Source: CBFHMJ01 sp965656875 (GTDB lineage: Bacteria > Pseudomonadota > Gammaproteobacteria > Enterobacterales > Alteromonadaceae). Taken from it: a stretch of 64,000 bases of DNA. The stretch covers positions 246,027 to 310,026 of the forward strand of contig CBFHMJ010000038.1 in NCBI GenBank assembly GCA_965656875.1, in the 5' to 3' direction. Shown piece after piece: positions 40,709 through 49,298 of this stretch. The position numbers were made by a program, and so were the translations under genes. The stretch's first letter is position 1. Each line of letters starts with the position of its first letter. The notes under the pieces are model-generated. The model worked only from the letters and a program-made list of their open reading frames with translations, did not search any database and was not told the origin of the DNA.

Positions 40709-42339
40709 GGTGTCATCTCCATATCACGATGATCATGATGCATATTTTCGTGATCCATCTCTTTATGCTTCATCTTGTTGTCATCCATTTCTCCATGATC
40801 CATCTTGCTATGATCCATTTTTTCATGGTCCATATTCTTGTGGTTCATCTTGCTGTGATCCATGTTTCCGTGATTCATCTCATTATCAGAATCCACTGGT
40901 TTTGATGTTTTCATCAATTCCATGATGAACATGCTGCCATCGCTCTGACGGCACAAGGTGAACTGTACTTCATCACCTGGTGATACCTGGCTCAATAACA
41001 CCTCTTCAGACAAATCAAAGTCCATCGTCATTGCAGGCCATTGCCATTTTGCAACCGGCTCGTGATTAATGGTGATAGCGTGCTGCTCATGATTCTGCGC
41101 AACAACAATGCCTGTCACTTCAACCATCTCCATACCAGAACCTCGCAGCGGAGACAGACGAGATAACCCGGCAGTAACATTCGATTCAGAATCCAGTAAG
41201 AAATGAGCTGAAGTCACAACAACTTCATCGGCACGTAAGCCCTGACGGATCTCAATGAAACCATCACTCTCTCTGCCACTAACAACCTCTACCGGTTGGA
41301 AACGCCCTTCTCCCAACGACAGTACAACTCGCTCTTGTTTACCGGTATCAATCAACGCTTCACGAGGAATCGACAACACATCATTCTGCGTTTCACCAAA
41401 GATCGTTACCTGAGCAAACATATTCGGCTTTAACGTCTCATCAGCATTATCAAAGCGAATTCGAACCCGCATCGTTCTCGTTGCCGGGTCCAGAATGGGG
41501 TAGATATAATCCACATTGCCCGGCCAGGTTTTTCCAGGCAGATAATCCAACGCCATTTCGGCCTTTAGTCCGGCAGACAACCACGCAGCCTGACGCTCGA
41601 ACACCTCAGCAATCACCCAAACCGTGTCGATTGGCCCAACCGACATCACTTCACTTTCCGGTTTAATATACTGACCTTCACGCACTTTCAGCCGAGAAAC
41701 ATAGCCGCCTTTGCGGGCATACACTTTCACGTATTGCTCTGTTTTACGTGTTTTTTCAATCAGTCGAATTTGCTCACGAGTGAGTCCCAACGCTTTTAAT
41801 CGATCTCGTGATGACGCGATAATACGCTTATTACCACCACGCGCCAGCGTCGATAAAAACTCCTCCTGGGCATTCACCAGCGTGGGTGAATAAAACGAAA
41901 ACAATACATCTCCCTTCTGAACAATTTCGCCTTCCGTTTTGATGAAGAGCTTATCGATCCACCCATCCACTCGCGAATGAACATGCCACAGTTTTTCTTC
42001 ATCAAAACCGATATAACCAACCGTGCTAATCTCTTCATGAAATGCACCAACATTCACCGGCGCAGTTCTAACACCAATATTGTTTTCAACCGCAGGAGCG
42101 ATCCGAACGATCCCCTCTTCTGCCGTTTCCTCTTCTTCATAAACCGGAATTAAATCCATCCCCATTGGCGACTTTCCAGGTTTATCACGACGATAATTAC
42201 TATCCATCGGCGCCACCCAGTACAAAGGTTTATCCTCTGCGACAACCTCGGTTTCGACAGCATGATTTTCCAGGAAAAAACCTATCGTCAGTCCAATAAA
42301 AAATAATGCAGGACTAAGAATTAACATCACTCTATTCAT
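40705..42339 (-). CDS. cusB: CusB-type periplasmic adaptor with fused CusF-like domain and Met/His tail
   Basis: 544 residues. N-terminal membrane anchor at residues 3-22, then a short metal-binding motif (YWVAPMDSNYRRDKPGKSPM) found at the start of CusB-type adaptors and the membrane-fusion-protein hairpin and barrel. Residues about 402-482 form a CusF-like domain with the Cu(I)-binding W-P-x-M-x-M arrangement (WQWPAMTMDF). The last 61 residues are a run of M-D/N-H-x-x repeats with about 15 Met and 14 His. AGGAGA precedes the ATG. CusF is normally a separate periplasmic chaperone; here chaperone and adaptor are one chain. It overlaps cusC by 8 bases and cusA by 4. Confidence 0.9.
   Translation of the reverse strand: MNRVMLILSPALFFIGLTIGFFLENHAVETEVVAEDKPLYWVAPMDSNYRRDKPGKSPMGMDLIPVYEEEETAEEGIVRIAPAVENNIGVRTAPVNVGAFHEEISTVGYIGFDEEKLWHVHSRVDGWIDKLFIKTEGEIVQKGDVLFSFYSPTLVNAQEEFLSTLARGGNKRIIASSRDRLKALGLTREQIRLIEKTRKTEQYVKVYARKGGYVSRLKVREGQYIKPESEVMSVGPIDTVWVIAEVFERQAAWLSAGLKAEMALDYLPGKTWPGNVDYIYPILDPATRTMRVRIRFDNADETLKPNMFAQVTIFGETQNDVLSIPREALIDTGKQERVVLSLGEGRFQPVEVVSGRESDGFIEIRQGLRADEVVVTSAHFLLDSESNVTAGLSRLSPLRGSGMEMVEVTGIVVAQNHEQHAITINHEPVAKWQWPAMTMDFDLSEEVLLSQVSPGDEVQFTLCRQSDGSMFIMELMKTSKPVDSDNEMNHGNMDHSKMNHKNMDHEKMDHSKMDHGEMDDNKMKHKEMDHENMHHDHRDMEMTP
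40716..40890 (-). repeat. Tandem repeat encoding the M-D-H-x-x tail of CusB
   Basis: Degenerate 15-base units (ATGGATCAT-type on the - strand) repeat about ten times in frame, giving alternating Met-Asp/Asn-His-x-x pentapeptides. Confidence 0.85.
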
Positions 42340-43765
42340 CGGAATCTCCTGTGTGGGTGTTGCTCATTCCAAATAGAGGTTTCTCATAAAATGCTGACGT
42401 TTTCGCCAATAATGAAGGGAATGATACATAAGGGGTGCCGGGTAATTGTTCGGCAGATGGAACGGAAAGGTAGTAGTGCAATTCAATGGCTGCGGTTAAT
42501 AACTCCTTGTTGATTGTTTCAAACGCCAGCACCGTATCAAGCTGCATAATGTAAGCTCGAATCACATCAGCAAAACTGCCCGCATCAACGGTAAACGCAC
42601 TCAAGGTTGCATCCGCCTGCGCTTCAGTCTGCTTCAATAATTTATCCGCATATAACGCTCGTTTATCCTGGAGCCTTAGCACCATTTGCTGTGTTTGCTG
42701 CGTCATTGCAGCCTGTTGCTGAACAAACTGTTGAAACTGTAATTTCTCAGCTTCGAGTTGATACTGACGCTGATTCAATTGATAGCGTTGCTTCTGATCA
42801 GAAAACAACGGCATATCCACTGAAATGCCAATAGTGAATAAATCATCCCGGCTGACTCCCTGCTCATTGTCCTGCCGATAACCATAGCCCGCTTCAACCG
42901 TCCACTCAGGTTTAAAGGCCTGCTCCGCCAGCTTCACCGCATTATCTTTATGCTTAATTTGCGTATCAAAACGACTGATAGCCGGATGTAACCGCAATGC
43001 CTTGCTCAAGTCAGACAACGACAAAGACAGCCACTGTTGCGGAACACCAATCGCCGGATAATGACTCAACATTAACGCCTGGTCAGTGAGTTGCGGCAAC
43101 CACTCAGCAAGCCCAGCCCGAGCCTTTGCTATCTCAACATCGATAGAGGCCAGACGCACATCCAGATTGGTTAGCTCTAACTCAACCCGAACCACATCGG
43201 TCAGGTTCTTATCACCAACACCGTATTGAGACTCTGTAATATCCAACAACCGGCTAAACAGATGCCGATTGTCCACAATCAATGCACGAATTTTTGTCCA
43301 ATACACCAGTTCCAGCCAGGCCCGACTAAAAACCCGACGTAACTCCTGATTCCGTAACTTATGATTTTCACTCGCAAATTCCGCTGTAATACTCGCGGCA
43401 TTAGCCGTCAGCGACAACGTATCGCCACGCGGAATAGTTTGCGAAAACCCAAACCGAACCTGAGTCATATTATCCTGCTCCAGTGACCAGTCACCGACAG
43501 GAATGTTTTGAAGTTTCACCCCAATTTTAGGGTTTGGCAGCCAGTCTGCGGCTTTGCCAGCCGACAACGCCGAATCACGATGTCGGGCATGTGCTTGCGA
43601 CAATAAATCGCTCGCCATTGCCTGCTGCAATGCTTGCTCAAAGCCCAATGCATTACTGGCGTGAGCAACATTAGCAACAAATAATGATGTGATTAGCGCA
43701 CCAACAGACACACATTGACGCAACCATGAATGAATACGCTCACCAAAAAGGTAATCACGTTCCAT
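42332..43765 (-). CDS. cusC: CusC/TolC-family outer-membrane efflux protein
   Basis: About 477 residues from the ATG at 43765, which has GGAGA 7 bases upstream; a TTG at 43792 would add nine residues without a site. A signal peptide ends near VAHA-SN. Two copies of the TolC-type coiled-coil repeat follow (long heptad stretches around residues 160-220 and 320-380). It forms the outer-membrane duct of the metal pump with cusB and cusA. The name rests on operon context, as the family is diverse. Confidence 0.87.
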   Translation of the reverse strand: MERDYLFGERIHSWLRQCVSVGALITSLFVANVAHASNALGFEQALQQAMASDLLSQAHARHRDSALSAGKAADWLPNPKIGVKLQNIPVGDWSLEQDNMTQVRFGFSQTIPRGDTLSLTANAASITAEFASENHKLRNQELRRVFSRAWLELVYWTKIRALIVDNRHLFSRLLDITESQYGVGDKNLTDVVRVELELTNLDVRLASIDVEIAKARAGLAEWLPQLTDQALMLSHYPAIGVPQQWLSLSLSDLSKALRLHPAISRFDTQIKHKDNAVKLAEQAFKPEWTVEAGYGYRQDNEQGVSRDDLFTIGISVDMPLFSDQKQRYQLNQRQYQLEAEKLQFQQFVQQQAAMTQQTQQMVLRLQDKRALYADKLLKQTEAQADATLSAFTVDAGSFADVIRAYIMQLDTVLAFETINKELLTAAIELHYYLSVPSAEQLPGTPYVSFPSLLAKTSAFYEKPLFGMSNTHTGDSDE

Positions 43766-43898
43766 GAATATTTCTCCAGCGCCAGCGATCAAATAATCAC
43801 TGACAAAATTACAAGGTAGAACACAACGACACCACGAAGGTCAGGAAATGACGCCTAAGTACAACGTGGACTAACGAAGAAAAGGGAGAAATAAATGC

Positions 43899-44486
43899 TT
43901 AATTCAGCATGGAACAGCTGGTGAGCCAGACAGGAAGGACTTGATACAGCGAACGCACCGTATCAACATATCGAACAGATGTAACCTCCGTCACATCCGG
44001 TAAGATCTTTATCAGAGTAGAAAATGTCGTAACCAGCCATGAAATGCCTTCACCGGCCGATTTAACCGATGTATCGACGTGGCTGTTTATAATAACCGCA
44101 CAACAATCCATTTCTTTGTCACTGCAATGTGCAGAAACATCCTCATCAGACGCCATATCCGCACAACTGTGATCACCATGACCATCATGTATTTGCATTG
44201 AAGCATCAACAGACGAATGATGATGAGCAACCTGATGGTGAGACTGGGCGTTAGTGATATGAGTATGTTGAACGTGATGATCATCTGATTGATGCGCATC
44301 AGGGACATGAGTTTCTGGTTCTGCAGAATGTGAAGAATGGTGACTCTCAGCCGCAATAGCTGATGGCATTACCGACGCATTCATAACACCCAGGCATTGC
44401 AACAACGCAAAACACATCACAGCAATAGCCGCCTGAAAGCGGACTCCTGTAGTAATTTTGTGCCGGAAACGTTGCAATGAACTCAT
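43899..44486 (-). CDS. His-rich exported protein, probable metal binder
   Basis: 195 residues. Signal peptide with hydrophobic core FQAAIAVMCFALLQCLGV, cleavage near SAIA-AE. Residues 45-120 are packed with His (clusters SHHSSHS, DDHHVQH, HHQVAHHHSS) and Asp, then DKEMDCC supplies a Cys pair. A second hydrophobic stretch follows (about 148-165). It lies 106-134 bases upstream of cusC on the same strand. I do not recognise a family; composition and position suggest periplasmic binding or sensing of Cu or Zn. CopL-like proteins are a possible comparison. The GGGAG in the spacer suits the downstream gene order. Confidence 0.65.
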   Translation of the reverse strand: MSSLQRFRHKITTGVRFQAAIAVMCFALLQCLGVMNASVMPSAIAAESHHSSHSAEPETHVPDAHQSDDHHVQHTHITNAQSHHQVAHHHSSVDASMQIHDGHGDHSCADMASDEDVSAHCSDKEMDCCAVIINSHVDTSVKSAGEGISWLVTTFSTLIKILPDVTEVTSVRYVDTVRSLYQVLPVWLTSCSMLN

Positions 44487-44760
44487 GAGTGAACCTTGAA
44501 AAGGTGGTTTATCTTTAGAACTTAATGCCTAAATGTAATGCAAAATAGCAACAAAAAAAAGTGCCCCCCTTCCCTTCTCTATCGCAAAATTCACAAATAT
44601 GGCCAAGACTTCACTGGCTATAGAGATTTTAAAACCCTTATTTTCAAATATTTATAAAAAAACATTCTTTTTATAATTATTTTTTCTAAGCATTGTTCTT
44701 ATCGGTGAATAATCGTCCCAACCAAGGTCAACAAAGCCTGAACATTAAAACCGACATAAA
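44487..44760. other. Intergenic region upstream of the His-rich gene
   Basis: Strongly AT-rich, contains a C6/T-rich patch near 44560. It should hold the metal-responsive promoter, but I found no convincing CueR- or CusR-type palindrome. Confidence 0.4.
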
Positions 44761-44785
44761 AAAAGCAGCGACATGCGCTGCTTTT
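44761..44785 (-). terminator. Intrinsic terminator of the DHH phosphoesterase gene
   Basis: 10-bp stem AAAAGCAGCG / CGCTGCTTTT, loop of 5, with seven T's in total on the - strand side; 31 bases past the gene's stop. Confidence 0.85.
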
Positions 44786-44815
44786 CATTAACTCAGTTGA
44801 ACCGACTATTCAGAA

Positions 44816-45748
44816 TTAGCCATCACGATTAATCGTTGTAATCAGTTCCTGCAATGTTGCATCTGCCACGTCATTACCAACCTGACAAGTACCGGCAGCA
44901 CCATGACCACCACCGCCGTATTGCAACATCAACTCACCCACATTGGTTTTTGATGTTTTATCGAAGATAGATTTACCTGTCGCAAACACCGTGTTCTGCT
45001 TTTTCAACCCCCACAACACGTGAATTGAAATATTACACAGTGGGAACATCGCATAGATTAAGAAACGGTTACCCGCCCAAATCGTATCTTCTTCACGAAG
45101 ATCCAGGACCACCAGATTGTCGTGAACCACCGCACAGCGGCGAATTTGTTCTTTAAACTTCGCCGTATGTTCACGGTAAAGTTCAACTCGTTCCTGCACG
45201 TCCGGCAATTCCAGAACTTCATCAATCGAATGATTCGCACAGTAATCGATCAAATCCATCATCAAGGCGTAGTTAGAGATTCTGAATTCTCTGAAACGAC
45301 CAAGACCAGTTCTCGCATCCATCAGGAAGTTCAGCAATACCCAACCCTTAGCGTTCATCACTTCAAGTTCATTAAAGTTAGCTGAGTCACCCTTATCAAC
45401 CGCTTCCATCATGTCATCCCAACGTTCAGGGAACGTTTCATGACCGCCATAATGACGCCATACAACGCGAGAAGCTGAAGGCGCAGATGGATCAATAATA
45501 TGATTATCTATATCACTGTCATTACGAATGGTTTCAGAAAGGTGATGGTCAAAAGCGAGGTGTACGCCAGGAACGTAAGGTAAGTTTGTTGAGATATCAC
45601 GATCGGTGATCTCAACCTTGCCGTCTTGCATGTCTTTCGGATGGACAAAAACGATATCATCAATTAAATCAATATGTTTAAGTAAAATTGCACAAACCAG
45701 GCCGTCGAAGTCACTACGGGTAACAAGCCTGTATTTTTTTTGAGACAT
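44816..45748 (-). CDS. DHH/DHHA1 family phosphoesterase
   Basis: 310 residues. DHH motifs are seen in order: DFDG (Asp13, Asp15), the FDHH signature (Asp67-His68-His69), DKGDSANF, and the C-terminal DHHA1 glycine loop GGGGHGAAGTC. These bind two Mn(II) and cleave phosphodiester or phosphoanhydride bonds; relatives include nanoRNase/pAp phosphatase, RecJ and exopolyphosphatase-like proteins. GAGGGAG stands before the ATG. Monocistronic by context. The precise substrate (nanoRNA, pAp, cyclic dinucleotide products) is not decidable by eye; c-di-GMP breakdown products would be an attractive link to the neighbouring GGDEF-EAL gene. Confidence 0.85.
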   Translation of the reverse strand: MSQKKYRLVTRSDFDGLVCAILLKHIDLIDDIVFVHPKDMQDGKVEITDRDISTNLPYVPGVHLAFDHHLSETIRNDSDIDNHIIDPSAPSASRVVWRHYGGHETFPERWDDMMEAVDKGDSANFNELEVMNAKGWVLLNFLMDARTGLGRFREFRISNYALMMDLIDYCANHSIDEVLELPDVQERVELYREHTAKFKEQIRRCAVVHDNLVVLDLREEDTIWAGNRFLIYAMFPLCNISIHVLWGLKKQNTVFATGKSIFDKTSKTNVGELMLQYGGGGHGAAGTCQVGNDVADATLQELITTINRDG

Positions 45749-46590
45749 TATAGGTACTCCCTCTGCACTCGGGCGCGAACCCAGTTATGTAATCAGCGTT
45801 TGGATAATATTTTTATAAGAAAAAAACACACAGCATAAACTATTTACGTTAGGAAAACTAACGGGTACAAAGAACGCACATAATTTTGTATTAATCTGCA
45901 AAATTATGCTTGTCACCGAAATATTTATCTGTTGATTGCGAATCAGACGATTCGGTCATCCACTGGCTGCTCATCAATAGAGTCCTGTAGGAGAGTCGAA
46001 CGATTTGCTATACCACCGATTTTATTTCTTTCAGGTCCGGCATGTTGCAACACGTACCATTTACTGCAACTTTAATCACGACCACCTGCCACCAATACAG
46101 ACAACAAGTCGCCATCAAAGCCGTATAACCCAGAGCCAGTTGACCCTTTGAGATGGACTCGACCTGACCAATACTTTTGCTATTTCATCATGTAAACAAT
46201 TCAGTAAACAACGGGTATCCCGAATGTCTGTGAAACCACAATACTACACAACAATCTATTGTTTTCTTATTTAAGTAAATCAAATATCAGACTGGTTCAG
46301 GTAAAAAACATCACAAAAGATCTATACGCTCTAATGTTGAATAAAATTAAGTCAGATCTCAAGTACTTGGATGGATAAATAATTAAAACATTCTCCTGTC
46401 AGAACAACAAACATTTATTCCTCATATTAGGTATATCGACCAACAGAATTTCATGCATAAAAAATGGTTTAATCTCCCACACGAAAAAAGCCCCTCTTGT
46501 ACCCTTTATCCTGTTTGTGAAGGCGAGAATTCTGGTCTAGCTTTAACGTAAGAAAAACCACAATTTACGGATTTTTATCGGCCTCACACC
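45749..46590. other. 842-base gene-free interval
   Basis: Divergent region between the phosphoesterase and the GGDEF-EAL gene. No open frame, RNA gene or mobile element could be supported. The middle (about 45940-46240) is less AT-rich than its flanks and has short open stretches on both strands, which could be a decayed gene, but I recognise no family. Confidence 0.5.
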
Positions 46591-49188
46591 ATGCATGAAG
46601 ATTTCTTGTTTTTTGAAGAAGAAAACGTAAAAGATACAACAACAATAAAAAAAGAAAGTGATAATCCAGCGTGGAAGCTTTTAGTCATTGATGACGATGA
46701 AGCCGTTCACCAGGTCACTCGTATGGTGCTGGATGAATTCAGCTTTTTAGGATGTCCTGTCCAAATCATAGACGGCTACTCTGCCAATGATGCCTGCCGA
46801 CTGATTCAGGAACACAGCGATGCAGCCGTGATGCTTCTTGACGTAGTGATGGAAAATGACCAGGCCGGACTGGATGCGGTTCGACGTATCAGAGAAGAAA
46901 TCGCCAACCCCTGGGTTCGCATTATTCTTCGCACCGGACAGCCAGGCGAAGCACCCGAGTCAAAAGTCATCGCCAATTATGATATTAACGATTACAAAGA
47001 AAAATCAGAGTTAACCTCCCAAAAACTCAAAACTTCCATCTGCGCAGCCCTCCGCTCATTTCAGGATATGAAACGGATCGAAAACCTGGCTCACTCTAAA
47101 GAACACCTTGAAAGCAAGATAGAAGAACGAACACACGAGCTATCGCAAAGCGAAAGTCGGCTAAACGAAGCCCAGCGAATCGCTAAAATTGGCAGTTGGG
47201 AATGGATAGCCAATTCAGACAAAGCCGCTTGTTCTCAACAGACCCTTGATTTACTTGGCCTGACTGGCGAATGTCGCTATCACTTCCGTCACTTTCTCGC
47301 ACTGGTACATCCCGACGATAAAGAAGAAGTATTCCAACATATCCGCAGTATTCGCCGTGGCGCAGACGATTACATTTTCGAACACCGCATTCGAGACGTT
47401 AACAATCACATTCGAGTCCTGTACCACCAGGGTCAGATTTATCGAAATTCTATTGGTCAGGTCACACGAATTACCGGAACCATTCAGGACATCACCGAAC
47501 GTCGAGTTGTCGATGAAGAAATCAAAAAACTCTCGAATGCCATAGAACAAATTGCTGATCTCGTCATGATCACCGATCGCTATGGCACCATAGAATATGT
47601 CAATCCAGCTTTTTGTAACCTGACAGGCTACTCAAAAGAAGACGTGATCGGTAAAACACCCTCCGTCCTCAAATCAGGCAAACAAAGCGACATGTTCTAC
47701 AGCCGTATGTGGAAACAGATTAATACTGGCAACGTATTTTCAGAAGTCATCATTAACCGGAAAAAGAACGGAGAATTCTACTACGAAGAAAAAACCATCA
47801 CCCCGCAAAAAGACAAAAACGGCAACATCATCAATTTTATCTCCAGCGGTAAAGATATTACCGACCGGATGGAAACCCAGGAACGATTACAATTCCTCGC
47901 CCATCACGATCCACTAACAGGCTTGCCAAATCGCATACTGCTGCAAGACCGAATCGCCCAGGCCCTCACCCGGGCAAAACGATACCAAAAGAAAACCGCA
48001 ATCCTCTTTCTTGACCTTGATCGCTTTAAAGTCATCAACGATTCACTCGGCCACGACATCGGCGACAAACTCATTCAGGAAATTGCCAGCCGCATCTACA
48101 ACTGTATCCGTGAAGAAGACACCGTATCCCGAATTGGCGGCGACGAATTCGCTATGGTCATTAACGATATTGACGATCCTGGTGCTATCCCCACTATCAT
48201 CGACAAAATTCTCAAGTCCGTAGCCCAACCCGTGATCATCGAAAACATGGAAATGTTTGTCACCGCCAGCATCGGCGTTAGCCAGTTTCCAGATGATGGC
48301 GATGACATCACCAGCTTGCTGAAAAAAGCCGATGCCGCCATGTATCTTGCCAAAGCCAAAGGCAAAAACGGTTACGAATACTACACCCGACAACACGAAT
48401 ACCTGGCAACCAACCGGCTCAGCACGGAAACCAAACTCAGAAAAGCCCTTGATAAAGAACAATTCTTTTTACTCTATCAACCACAGGTAGACATCAAATC
48501 TGGTCACATTCAAGGACTGGAAGCCCTGATTCGCTGGCGTGATGACGACAACAACCTCGTCAGCCCTGTTGAATTCATTCCGATACTCGAAGAAACCGGA
48601 CTCATCGTCCCGGTCGGTGAATGGGTTATCAATGAAACCTGCCGCCAGCTTAAACAATGGCAACAACGCCATCTCGAAGGATTCACCGTCGGAATAAATC
48701 TCTCAATCAGACAATTTAAAAACCACTATGATCTCGAAGCTCACGTTCAACAAACCCTCAATAGATACCAGATAGAACCCGGGTATCTCGACTTTGAAGT
48801 AACTGAAAATCTCCTGATCGAAGACATCGCCCGAGTATCCCAAATCCTCAACAACTTCCACGAAATGGGCACCCGACTCTCTATTGACGATTTCGGCACC
48901 GGATACTCCTCCATGAGCTATCTCAAAAAACTCCCATTCGACTACCTGAAAATCGACCGAACCTTCGTCAGAGACATCGAAACCAGCACGGATGATCGCG
49001 CCATCACAAACGCCATCATCACCCTCGCCCACGCCCTCGAAATGAAAGTAATTGCTGAAGGTGTCGAAACCCGTTCACAGCTCAACCTGCTCGAAGAACT
49101 TCAGTGTGATACCTATCAAGGCTACCACTGCTCAAAACCCCTGTTACCCGGAGATGTCGAACAAATGCTGATTAAACGCAATCGTTAA
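46591..49188 (+). CDS. REC-PAS-PAS-GGDEF-EAL cyclic-di-GMP signalling protein
   Basis: 865 residues. Receiver domain at about 29-145 with acidic pocket Asp34-36 and phospho-acceptor Asp84 (LLDVVM), a coiled-coil, a PAS/PAC at about 200-305, a second PAS at about 312-430, GGDEF at about 445-605 and EAL at 620-865. The GGDEF motif is intact (residues 516-520) with an inhibitory-site R-x-x-D (REED) five residues before it. The EAL motif (644-646) and DDFGTGYSS loop are intact. It could therefore both make and degrade c-di-GMP, gated by phosphorylation and PAS ligands. No kinase gene is adjacent. The ribosome site is weak. Confidence 0.93.
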   Translation: MHEDFLFFEEENVKDTTTIKKESDNPAWKLLVIDDDEAVHQVTRMVLDEFSFLGCPVQIIDGYSANDACRLIQEHSDAAVMLLDVVMENDQAGLDAVRRIREEIANPWVRIILRTGQPGEAPESKVIANYDINDYKEKSELTSQKLKTSICAALRSFQDMKRIENLAHSKEHLESKIEERTHELSQSESRLNEAQRIAKIGSWEWIANSDKAACSQQTLDLLGLTGECRYHFRHFLALVHPDDKEEVFQHIRSIRRGADDYIFEHRIRDVNNHIRVLYHQGQIYRNSIGQVTRITGTIQDITERRVVDEEIKKLSNAIEQIADLVMITDRYGTIEYVNPAFCNLTGYSKEDVIGKTPSVLKSGKQSDMFYSRMWKQINTGNVFSEVIINRKKNGEFYYEEKTITPQKDKNGNIINFISSGKDITDRMETQERLQFLAHHDPLTGLPNRILLQDRIAQALTRAKRYQKKTAILFLDLDRFKVINDSLGHDIGDKLIQEIASRIYNCIREEDTVSRIGGDEFAMVINDIDDPGAIPTIIDKILKSVAQPVIIENMEMFVTASIGVSQFPDDGDDITSLLKKADAAMYLAKAKGKNGYEYYTRQHEYLATNRLSTETKLRKALDKEQFFLLYQPQVDIKSGHIQGLEALIRWRDDDNNLVSPVEFIPILEETGLIVPVGEWVINETCRQLKQWQQRHLEGFTVGINLSIRQFKNHYDLEAHVQQTLNRYQIEPGYLDFEVTENLLIEDIARVSQILNNFHEMGTRLSIDDFGTGYSSMSYLKKLPFDYLKIDRTFVRDIETSTDDRAITNAIITLAHALEMKVIAEGVETRSQLNLLEELQCDTYQGYHCSKPLLPGDVEQMLIKRNR

Positions 49189-49244
49189 TCCCCGACGCGT
49201 TACCAACATCAGAAAATTAATGCCTCGATTCAAAAAAGCGATCA

Positions 49245-49272
49245 AAAAAGGCGATCAACTGATCGCCTTTTT
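49245..49272. terminator. Bidirectional terminator between convergent genes
   Basis: 13-bp perfect inverted repeat AAAAAGGCGATCA / TGATCGCCTTTTT with A and T runs on both sides, serving the GGDEF-EAL gene on + and the M13 peptidase gene on -. Confidence 0.9.
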
Positions 49273-49298
49273 GCTAAAACACTTTTCTGAAAATTAAC

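Noticed and set aside
44500..44520. CueR/MerR-like palindrome (CCTTTTCAAGG-type) before the His-rich gene
   Set aside because: The arms are far too close for a MerR site, and it overlaps the ribosome-binding site.
48043..48462. Antisense frame of 139 codons in the GGDEF region
   Set aside because: It lies fully opposite a conserved GGDEF domain and has no independent support.
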